NCBI RefSeq assembly: GCF_954871325.1
Contig: NC_088778.1
Coordinates: 19,329,120-19,393,119 of the forward strand
From: Gordionus sp. m RMFG-2023
Taxonomy: Eukaryota; Nematomorpha; Gordioida; Chordodea; Parachordodidae
Reading direction: 5' to 3'
DNA: 64,000 nucleotides
In this document: in pieces, positions 13,491-23,200 of the stretch
Position numbering within the stretch: the stretch's first letter is position 1
Layout: every line of letters starts with the position of its first letter
The notes under the pieces: model-generated
Told to the model about the DNA's origin: nothing
Databases searched by the model: none
What the model saw: only the letters and a program-made list of their open reading frames with translations
Made by a program: the position numbers and the translations under genes

Positions 13491-13955
13491 ATAAGTACAA
13501 TTACCGCAACTGTAGTTGCATCTGTATTATATCTTATTTTGGAGTACCTTATTATGTATTTAAACGTGATACTTGATAATTAAGCGCCTATCCCTATAAT
13601 GTTATACACACACACGGTAGATTTCCAATTGCGGTCGTTTTGAGGGACATTCGCTTAAAATATATTTTTAATTGTAAAATTAAAATCGTTTTTTATATTT
13701 AAAAAAGATCGTTGGTTTTTTTTATAAATTAATATAATTTAATAAATCAAGATTTTATTGTATTTTGAAAAATAGTTACCGACTTTGTATTTATATAACT
13801 AATTATAAAAAATAATAGGCGGATAAATCAATTCAAAATCCCGGCCGAAGGCCGCCCGCAAAAAATTTTTTTTTAGCAATTTTTATATTTCTACCGCAAT
13901 TTTCATGTTTCTCCCACATCTCCCTCAATTTGAAAATTTTGACCTGGCAACCCTG

Positions 13956-15369
13956 AGTATGAACCAAAAGTTATTAGAATTTCAAAAATTATCAAATTTA
14001 GATTGAACAAAGAATCTAAAGAAAGCAATTATAATAAAAAAATTAAATAAATTATCATTATTTATAAAATCAACTTTTTTCCTTATTTCAAAATATGAGG
14101 ATAAAGATAAAAGGCTAACTCGATATTTTATACAAAAGAAAATTAAGCTTGGAAACTTTTCCGACAGATGACATAACTTGCGGCAACTTTGGAAAATGTT
14201 ATATCAAAATGAGATGGATTGGTTATGGTAAAATCAATTAGGATAGCTAATTATTTTCATCAAGCCGCGAATAGGTTGAGCTATTAATAAAAAAAATTTA
14301 GAAAATAATTTTTAAAAAATATAACCAAAAAAAATGATGTATTTTAATTTTATTATTCATGACATGACATGAAGCCACCCAAGCTCATTTACATTGTTAT
14401 CAAATCAAATGAGAATATAGTATATTAAAAAAATTTAACCAAATTCCAATATTTAAATAATTAATAACCTTAAGGAATTTTAAAGCTATATAACAAAATT
14501 AATACAACCAATTTTTTTCCAAATTTTTATAGCAAGGTCAATATCGTAACTTGAACTGCGAACTCATTAGAGGAGCATCATTGAAATTAGAGGGGGGATA
14601 GTTAGTTATGAAATAATTATCATTATTTGAAAAATTGGAAAGGGATGAAAGGTATTTTTTTTTAAAATTATTTATATTTTGCAGGAGGTTAAAAGTTTTG
14701 AGAGGGTTGATATCATTTATTTAAAAAATAATTTTTTTTTATTGAATATGTGAAGGAAAAAGTAGAGCATTGTCATAACATATCGTCTAAACCAATAGGT
14801 TTGTTTGTTAAATATATAACTGAAGTGTAAATTTTTAAAAGAATCACTGATTTGAACAAAGACTGGTTAAAAATAACCATGGGAAAAAAATCTGACAAAA
14901 ACACCCCGATATAAATTTATATGCTTTAATAAATAAAAGGAAAATGTAATCCTCGTTTTAAACTTTGCCCTTTAGTGTAATACTTGAGTATTATTTTAAT
15001 AGTACTTTTCTAATAATGTTGCTCATCAAAAATGATCATATTTGTAAGGGGAAACAACTATATGACTCAAGGGCTAGGAATATGAATTTTAAAATAATTT
15101 TATAATGCATGACGAAAGGTAGTTATTTTTGAAATATTAATCGTGGGATTGATGTGGTAGATAAAGAATGTGTCACACACTTATAAAAGAATTTGTAAAT
15201 ACCCTCATAAAATCTATATCTTGTTGAATGAGTCTTATGTAACCAGCTAAATTTTATACCAAAGTATCCTATATTTTTGTCACAAAAAAATAATGAAAAT
15301 ATAAAAATTTTGAGACTATTATATAAAAACAAACAAAATTTTTATTATTGTAGATAAGAATTTAAAAAA
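13956..15369. other. Non-coding stretch between hAT insertion and MULE transposase
   Basis: A/T-rich; no supported gene or terminal repeat seen on either strand. Confidence 0.5.
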
Positions 15370-16963
15370 TTAAACATTCAATGTTATATTAATAGCGATT
15401 CCTTTAAGATAATCTAATCTTGATCGATTTTCGAAGTCAGAAACAATTGTTACTATTCTCGCATGTAGATTTCGATATTTTTTTCTCGGGGTAGAGGGTG
15501 TTTCACCAGAATTATATTGAGCAATTTTTAACTCTGTCAACCCTTGTTGTTTTTTTAAGCCTAGGAAAATTTATATAGTTTATTAGTAAATCTTTATACT
15601 TTTTAAATCATTTTAAAATAATAGATATATAGATAACTTGATATAAATTTCCACATGTTTGGATGGTAACTTGTTAGGAGGGAACTGAAGCATCTATGCC
15701 ACCCTTCAACCGCGTTGTTGGTTTTCGCTTCCCCGTTCAGTGTTGATTGGTAACAATTCCAGAGTTCAATATTAAACAAAGCAGGTAGTCTGCCTCTTCC
15801 AAACGTTTTACCAATATAAGCTTTTTCAAAAGTTTCAATTAGAGGCTGAAGTAACAATTGATTATTAGAATAAAATTCGGAGTTTATTAGTAATTCAAAT
15901 GTTTCAACTACATTTAAGGGTGGCACAAACGCCAAACAAACCATCATTCTAAGTTGTATATTAAATTCTACATCTGTTTTATATTTATGCGATATTTCTG
16001 GATATTTTTGAATGTTTCGCCAAAAGGATTGGCCAAATATGGAAATAGCAACATTTGTGTTGCGAATTGGGAAACACTTCATTGAAAGCTTTTACACTGG
16101 CCATTTCAAAATCCGTCATAATTTTTTTTGGAGTTGATATTAAGTTGTCACCTATAATAGTAAATATTCTTTTATAAGTTTCATAATCCTTTCTATTGGT
16201 CAATATATATATGAGGGTAAAACATTATTATTTCTAATCCCATGAATTGTATAAATTTGCATAAATAAAGGTGGCGACGATTTAAATGTACCATCAGAAA
16301 ACCAATGTTCGCATGAAGCTAAGAAGTCCAAATTTTTTCTTGTTCCAAATATGATAACACGGTCGGGAACCTGACACACATGATAAATAAATAAGCAATT
16401 ATAATAAAGTGTTTCTTATCGGGCAGCTTATCGCAACAAAAATGAAGGATTTAGTTATATTTGTTCAAAAAATTTATAGAAAATCTTACCGGACCATCAT
16501 CATGAAGTATGAAATCCTCATATTTATCTGTAATTGAATATTCATGCGGAATTACCAGCTCAATAAGGCTGCTAGGATTCGGAGGTGCAAAACTGTTTGA
16601 ACTCCGCGTTCGGTGAATTATACGTTTCATAAGATTCGGTGATGGTAGTGCCATTGATATAGAATCACTTAATTGAGATACGTGTTTCGCCACAATAAAG
16701 TTTGGAGTTTCCATAGTATTATTCAAAGCTTCATTCTTAATTGAATTGATTATTTTCTTGGTTTCCATTTCGATTGGATTTTCTGGATGATTGTGTATTT
16801 CATTATTATCTTTTATCTTACCATTTTTTTTTGTGAGTCGTACGGGACATTTAAAAATATCCTGATTGATACATCTATAATAATTAGTATCTGAGACTAC
16901 TTTATCCAGGCGGAACAAATAATTTTTAAAGGTTAAGATCTCCTTATTTTTGCTTGATAACAT
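15370..16963 (-). pseudogene. MULE (Mutator-like) transposase with FLYWCH zinc finger, spliced, frameshifted
   Basis: The first exon (16963-16490) starts MLSSKNKEILTF and holds a FLYWCH finger (LFRLDKVVSDTNYYRC, then C and H ligands in FKCPVRL and NEIHNHPE). A 119-bp GT-AG intron (16489-16371) follows HDDGP and resumes in phase with VPDRVIIFG. The MULE catalytic blocks follow: WFSDGTFKSSPPLFMQIYTIHG with the first aspartate, MTDFEMASVKAF with the second, HKCCYFH, and the C-terminal WNCYQSTLNGEAKTNNAVEGWH with the glutamate. A second intron (15637-15561, 77 bp) restores phase into a last exon encoding LKKQQGLTELKIAQYNSGE, stopping at 15370. Two frameshifts are apparent, near 16203 in an AT microsatellite and near 16030, so it is probably inactive, though recent. 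The splicing is inferred from frame and family wording. It is the only full-length transposase gene within the array-bounded element. Confidence 0.9.
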
Positions 16964-17463
16964 ATTTTATAAGACTACGAAATAAAGAGGAAAGAATGGC
17001 GAAAATATTTATAATTTATAACCAAAGGGATGGCACCAGCCAGACGGGAAAATTTTTTTTTTTAAATTTTGGCAATACTTTTTTTTTAAAATAGTTATAA
17101 TTTATCAAATATGTCATTAATTATTTGTTAATTTTTAGTGTAGCTATTTTTTTTATTATATTTTAAAATTATTTAAGATTCAATAAGAACCCATATCAAA
17201 ATATTATATTTAAATTAATTGAAATTAATGCCGAGTTATTATACTAAAAATTTTATCACGCCTCCTTCCCCCCCCCCCTTCAAATAAACAGAAAAGATAA
17301 AAAGATATCATATAAAGATTGAAAATAATAAAATTAATAAATATTTTAAATTGGGGAAATCCCTTATTTCACTTAGATGTAATTTATTTTTGAATTGCCA
17401 TTCAAAATTGATATTCTAAACAGTAATGTAGACTTTATTCATCTACATAGTGACTGCCAAAAC
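16964..17463. other. Non-coding, upstream of the MULE transposase
   Basis: A/T-rich. Contains a caccagccagacgggaaaa motif near 17034-17055 that loosely resembles one at 140-165, and a poly-C tract near 17270. No gene seen. It would include the promoter of the minus-strand transposase. Confidence 0.45.
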
Positions 17464-18092
17464 CACGGTTGTGCATTTGACCGATCAAATATAGTTAAAA
17501 TCAAATAAATATTATTTTATATTGAATATCATCATTTTCTTTAATATTTTTTAATCAATTTTCTTTTTGTCTAAATCTTCAATCGATTTCTGTTTTAGTA
17601 AGATTATTGACACAAATCGACCAATTTCTTTCTGAAGAAGAAGTAGATCTAGAAATTGTTAGTAATGTCACTTCTCTTAATGGCCATGGTGGTCAAAGCT
17701 AATTCCACTGCTTGAGTTTGAAATCTGATTGTTTCTTATGGAAGTTACTGCTATCCCCATGATTTTCTATTAAACAAGCCGCTTTTATTTCTGAAATTTA
17801 TGATATAGCTTGAAATATTTTGATCACCACCTTGTATGCCTAATTCTTTTATTATATTACATACTTCATTAAATTCACTATGATTAAAATGCTCTCCTTA
17901 ATATTAGGAACTCAATAAGCATTGTGATCACATTTCACATGTATTTATATCGTTTTTTCTTTTTCAAACATATTTTTATATTCAGATCTTATAGAATATA
18001 TGACCACTTGACCAGGTCAAATATTCTCCCGTTCAATTGACCCGTCAAAATCTAGTCATTTGACTGGTCATTTGACTGACTTGCTAACCCTG
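17464..18092. mobile_element. Non-autonomous hAT element (629 bp) with 8-bp target duplication
   Basis: Flanked by GCCAAAAC (17456-17463) and GCCAAAAT (18093-18100), an 8-bp duplication with one mismatch. The ends are imperfect inverted repeats (cacggttgtgcatttgacc against cagggttagcaagtcagtc). Repeated ttgacc/ggtcaaa motifs cluster near the right end (about 17995-18080), as expected for subterminal transposase sites. No coding capacity was recognised inside. Left-end divergence makes this call less firm than for the other hAT elements. Confidence 0.65.
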
Positions 18093-18429
18093 GCCAAAAT
18101 TGATTGATAAATTTATAAATATTAAGTCATCAGACAATAAATAGGAATGCTACCCAGATATCAATTTCGCCAATAAATATCAAGATTTAACTAATAAACT
18201 CAATGATTAATATATTGATAAAGCTGAGTTCCTTGTGCGCGATTATTATAAAATAAGAACTTCGAAGGAAAGGATAGGATAGCGAAAAAAGTGTATTTCA
18301 ATAACAAATTTCATAAACCAGTCTAAGTTAATTAATCATTGTAAAAATTTTTTAAGGTTATAAGAAAATTACAAACTATGTGAATTAAAAAATATTATTC
18401 AAATAATATAATTATATTATTAGCAATTA

Positions 18430-18985
18430 CCGCGATATTAAATTCTCTATAATATCTTCACGATATATGTTTCGCGAAATAATTGTCGCTACATTGTCTT
18501 CGCGATTTGGGTTTCGCGATAATAATTTCGCTATAAAATTTTCGCGATTAAAGTTTCGCGGTAATGTATTCGCTTTAAAGGTTTCGCGATAAAGGTTTCG
18601 CGATAAAGGTTTCGCGATAAAGGTTTCGCTATAAAATTTTCGCGATTATTGATTCGAAAAGTTTCGCGGTAATGTATTCGTTTAAAATGTTTCGCGATAA
18701 AAGTTTCGCTATATAATTTCGCGATTATTGATTCGCGATAAAAGTTTCGCGGTAATGTATTCGCATTAAAGGTTTCGCGATAAAAGTTTCGCTATAAAAA
18801 ATTCGCGATATTTGTTTCGCTATATTGTATTCGCGGTAATGTATTCGCTATAAAGGTTTCGCGATAAAGGTTTCGCTATAAAAAATTCGCGATATTTGTT
18901 TCGCGATATTGCATTCGCGGAATAGTATTCGCTATTATGGATTCGCGATAAAAGTTTCGCTGTAAATCCATTCGCGATAAACGAC
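18430..18985. repeat. Array of short TTCGCGATAAA-type repeats (right copy, inverted relative to 7955-8560)
   Basis: About 550 bp of units such as gtttcgcgataaaggtttcg, ctataaaa and ttcgcggtaatgtattcgc. It is the reverse-complement relative of the left array, and its outer end (attcgcgataaacgac) matches the inverted left copy near 8012-8027. The array runs directly into the N gap, so its last part is missing from the assembly. Confidence 0.85.
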
Positions 18986-18995
18986 NNNNNNNNNN
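18986..18995. other. Assembly gap (10 N)
   Basis: Ten consecutive N at the outer end of the repeat array. This probably marks a join across unresolved repeats, so the true distance is unknown. Confidence 1.
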
Positions 18996-19196
18996 GATCC
19001 GATCCGACACGATTTGACAGCTGATCGATTTTTAAAATCTGTTTATGATATCAATTTTTTTAAAATAACATTAATTTTATCTTTAATTTTATACATGTTA
19101 ATAACCTAAGAAATATTGGTTTTAAAAAAGAAAAATTGATTATCATAAACCGATTTAAAAATCGATCAGCAGTTAAATCGTGTCGGATCGGATCCC
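18996..19196. repeat. Short MITE-like hairpin with about 50-bp inverted ends
   Basis: The left part (gatccgatccgacacgattt, then gctgatcgatttttaaa) is the reverse complement of the right part (ggatcggatcc preceded by aaatcgtgtc), with an A/T-rich loop of about 90 bp between. The left edge touches the gap, so the outer boundary and target duplication are unknown. A related gatcgg/ccgatcc palindrome occurs at about 26930-26980. Confidence 0.8.
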
Positions 19197-19562
19197 ACTA
19201 TGAATGCGGCCTTAATTCAACATCTGCAACATGGACCATGCTTGATTTTAAAAATTGGGCTGGACTATCATTTTCCATTTGCAGAATTCACCTAAAATGA
19301 TTTTGATTTCATTTGCAGAATTCAGCTAAAATTATTTTAAGTGATATTGATATTGAAAATATGGCTAAGTTTATTTTATATTCCTCTTCATTGTTACTCC
19401 TTAAGATCAATAAAAATACTTTTAGATTATTAATATTAAATATTACCTTAGTAGTTTTTCGTAAGTATAAAAATTATAATTATTAAAAATGGAAGAAGAA
19501 TTAAACACATCTTTTAAATATAATGGTATATTAATTTTGAGATTTAATAAACGAGAGTGTTA

Positions 19563-19622
19563 TATTTAGTATTTTTACTAAATATCGCAGGTGTGATATT
19601 TAGTTTTTTCACTAAATATTAC
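19563..19622. promoter_or_regulatory. Two small hairpins upstream of VPS45, role unknown
   Basis: About 70-125 bp before the VPS45 start codon there are two successive imperfect palindromes: atatttagtatttttactaaatat, whose arms are atatttagt/actaaatat, and then gatatttag...ctaaatatt. They lie where a promoter or 5' leader would be expected. A regulatory role is only a possibility; they could also be a remnant of a small transposon. No TATA box can be singled out in such A/T-rich DNA. Confidence 0.3.
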
Positions 19623-19688
19623 GGGCATTAGTAGCAGTCACATCCAAAATTTTTTAATGTTCGGGGTCGTATAACCACTAAAAAATCG

Positions 19689-20244
19689 ATGAATCTTTTT
19701 ATGGCTATAAAAAATTATATTGAAAGGATGATACAAGAAGCAGGTCCTGGTATGAAATTGTTGCTAATGGATGCAGAAACAGTATTATTTTTTTATCACA
19801 CCTATATTAATTCAATAATTAGACATCTATAGTAAGTATGATATTTGCCCAATCTGAAATTTTTCAAAGTGAAGTTTATTTGTTTGAAGATATAAACTCA
19901 TCTATTCGTGAGACAATAAAATACGTTAAATGCATAACTTATCTTAGACCAACTAATAAAAATATACAACTTCTTGGAGAAGAATTAAAATATCCTAAAT
20001 ATGGAGCTTATTATATATGTATTATTTTTAACATTACATAATATATTTATTTAATAGATTTTACCAATGTAATTATGAGAAGTGATTTAAAAACCATTGC
20101 TGAATCTGATGAATATGAGACTGTGAAGGAAATAAAAGTTTTTAAAAATTTATTTAAAAATATAATATTTTTAAGGAGTTTTATGGAGATTTTATGGCTA
20201 TCAATTCATTTGCATTTACTCTTAACATAAAACAAATATACCAA
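19689..20244 (+). CDS. VPS45: VPS45 exons 1-4 with three micro-introns
   Basis: Exon 1 (93 bp) encodes residues 1-31. Exons 2 and 3 (196 and 80 bp) encode residues 32-123 with a codon split by intron 2. Exon 4 (69 bp) encodes residues 124-146. The introns are 19782-19822 (41 bp), 20019-20057 (39 bp) and 20138-20175 (38 bp). The first two share the donor GTATTATTT; acceptors are ATTAG, AATAG and TTAAG. The introns are even richer in A+T than the exons. Translated across the joins, the segment reads as the N-terminal domain 1 of an SM protein, with FLRPT-like and KYGAYYIYF blocks matching the family. Confidence 0.95.
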
Positions 20245-23200
20245 GTATACCTTTTTTGTTTATTTTGTTATGACACATTTATGTTTATTAACATTTTTAT
20301 AAAATTGATTAACTTGACAAATTTATTGTAATTGATAAAATTACGGAATACGGAATAAAGCACATACGCCCTCTCAACGTTGTAGGTACAACAGAGCTAC
20401 GCTAGGTTTTCCTCATTTCCATCTAATTGGAAGATTTAAGTTAGGTATAAAGTAAAATATAAGGAGCCCTTCACACGTTTGTGGCAAGCCGCACGTACTT
20501 GTACGCATAATAGTTCATAAACTATTATTTAAACGTCTGTGGGCTGGAACAGATAGGGAGGACCAAGAGAACAGCCCACACCCAAAACCTACGGCCCTAT
20601 TTATTTTTAAAAAAAAGGGACGGGGAAGGTACTCTAGAAATATAATTTAAAACCTAAAATAAGAAATAAATATATGATTAAATTAAATTCAAAGTACAAA
20701 TACAATCACTTATCAGTTTATATCCATCCTTGAAGATAATATCCATATTCATCACTCGTACCGGAAAAACTGAACCCCATATTTTTTTTTCCATTCAATT
20801 GATAAAATTAAAAATAAATAAATAATATGCCTCCATTTATATATAATCTATTAAATAGCAAGAGTTGTGTAACTAAATAAATTATTAATATCCCATGTCA
20901 AATTCAAAAATGACACATTTTTGACTAACCCCTTTTAAAATTATTAAAAATTTTTGGAATTATATAGATAGGTAAAAAAAATAAGAAATCATACCTGGTT
21001 CTCGAGTTAAGGGCCTCAAATGCAAGAAATAGTAAATGCTTATATCTCAAAAACTATTCATAGTAAAAATAAATCTTATATATCATATTTTAGGCTAAAA
21101 AATTTTTGAAGGGTCTATCACAAGAAAAAAAATTAGGTGCCAATTTGAGTGCTTAATTTCTAGTTTATCTATATTGCTTTATTTGTGTTTTTAAGAAATA
21201 AGGGGAGTTGGTTTTTTGAATTTTATCTAGAGACCTTTATAAATATATTTACCATGTAAAAATATTGGCAACAATATTGGCCATTCTGATATATGCATTT
21301 TACAAAATATGGGAATATTTACTTGCATAAAATAGATGGTGCTTACAGATTAGGGTTAAAATTTAATAACTGGATATTTTTATACTAACTTTCTGGCCAT
21401 TCCATGTCAAATTGATCAAAAAGGCATATTTTCAACCTAAAATTGTTAAAAATTGCTGGAATTATTTATATCAGTAAAAAAAATAAGAAAGCCATTTATT
21501 TTAATTCACTAGCACCACCTGGTTCCTCTGAGGCAGCCTTAAAGGTGGAAGTAAATTTTTTAGATTGCTTATAACTAATAAACTTATCAAGGCATGAATT
21601 CAATTAAAATGAATGAAAATATATCACTCTTGCAGATTTTGCTGAAAATGATGCCTTTGTAATTCAAGATGATGTACAAGGATTTTACTGAAATAAAGGG
21701 TAAATTACCATTTATCCTTTTGTATTTTATTACAAGATACTTAAATTTAAATGATTTAAGTTACATATTAATATATGAATTAGAGATCTGCAAAAGTAGG
21801 CACAGCCCGTACCTGGCCCGAACAGACTTTGGGCTGGGTTCTGTAGTAATACCAACTACTAATTTATAAACAATACGACTACTAATTTATATTTCAATTT
21901 ATTTTTAACATCAAATTTATATTAATTTATTTTTGAATATTCTATTCTATTTTTTATATAATATCTATAAATAATATTTTTTAATTTATTACATTTCCTT
22001 CAAACATTTTAAAATTAGATTTCTTCAATAAACCTCTTTGTAGGTTTACGGTTTCTTGATGAACAACGTAATGTGGTATTTGTATTTGTGTTTGTATTTG
22101 CTTCATTCACTGGCACAACCATTTCTGTAACTTCCAAAGAACTTTCATGATTTGGGATAACTAAACGATTTCTTAACTGATCTGCATGCTTCCGTAATGT
22201 TTTCCCGGAAGATTCAACAATATAAGAAAAAAGTCCTATTCTTTCTTTAATTACTCCCTCTCTCCAACCATTGGTATTTTCATTATTTAACCATATAGGT
22301 TGTGAGATTTCAAATTCTCTTTCCTTTGAATGTAAATCATGGTGAAGGCTTTGTTTATCATTGGCCCTTACTATTTCGTGTTCGGCATTTGGTCGGATCC
22401 AATCCAGACTTGTTTTCAATTGCCTCCCAAACATAATTTTAGCAGGACATCTCCCTGTGGAACTATGCTCTCCCAATCGGTAGGTTGTTAAAACCTGTGT
22501 CATAGCTTCTTTGGGATCGCTAATTGAATCTCTCGTCGCATGACCTTTTAAAGTTCGTACTGTACGTTCAGCTAATCCATTAGTGTTTGGATGATAGGGT
22601 GCCGAACGTATATGACGTATATTATTTAAATCACAATACCTACGGAGTTCCCCTGATAAGAAGTTGTCCTTTGTCTGACACACTGTACTTGGGTATTCCA
22701 AATCTAGCAAACCAGCAAACCATTTATTTAGTCGTTTTATCATAGCATCAGCAGAGGTATTCTGCATTAGATCAACTTCTAACCATGGTCTATTTTTCTG
22801 GCATCCAGAACATATTTTGATAAAATTTTCTATATCAACATCACATCTGGGCCACCAACAATACAATCTAAAAATAGATTTCATTACATTTTCCCCAGGA
22901 TGTCCCCAGTGAATCATTCCTAACACTGCATTTCTTAATTTATTAGGAATAACCAATCTCCCAATCCATTCTATAATATTACGATTGTCAGAAAGCTCTT
23001 CCCGTCGATTATAAAAATTAACTATTTCTTTATCTTTATGACGATCAAAGTTTCGCCAACTTTGCTGAATATGTATTGCTACTTTTTTTAATATTAAATC
23101 TTGCTTCGACTCTTTTCGCAGAATATTTTCTGACAATTGCATATCATCCAAATTAATACTTCGAATATCCAAAGCATGTTTAGAATCTTGATTCTCTTCC

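Larger units (their letters stand above)
10973..13955 (+). mobile_element. hAT DNA transposon, degenerate, with intact ends and 8-bp target duplication
   Basis: The ends are inverted repeats beginning cagggttgcca on both sides. They are flanked by a perfect 8-bp direct duplication AGTATGAA (10965-10972 and 13956-13963), the diagnostic length for hAT insertion. Subterminal regions carry repeated ctcccgcaa/accgcaa motifs. The interior holds a decayed transposase (about 11840-12720) and a second, inverted copy of part of the same sequence (about 12880-13490). It inserted inside the larger array-bounded element. Confidence 0.9.
7955..18985. mobile_element. Candidate large MULE (Mutator-like) transposon with about 0.6-kb array-type terminal inverted repeats
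   Basis: Two inverted arrays of TTCGCG-type units (7955-8560 and 18430-18985) bracket a MULE transposase gene (15370-16963, minus strand). Mutator-like elements are known for long terminal inverted repeats and a single transposase gene, so I infer that array pair and gene form one element. It is about 11 kb now; removing the inserted hAT elements (10973-13955 and 17464-18092) would leave about 7.4 kb. The right outer end abuts the N gap, so the expected 9-bp target-site duplication cannot be checked. The alternative is that two unrelated satellite blocks flank an older MULE. Confidence 0.55.

Noticed and set aside
19689-20244. VPS45 exons as a processed or dead pseudogene
   Set aside because: Introns are present with correct splice sites, phases agree across eight exons, the SM signature is intact and no stop or frameshift is seen.
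20345-20640. Possible structural RNA gene in the less A/T-rich block
   Set aside because: No tRNA cloverleaf, rRNA or snRNA landmarks could be found, so it is left as an unclassified block.
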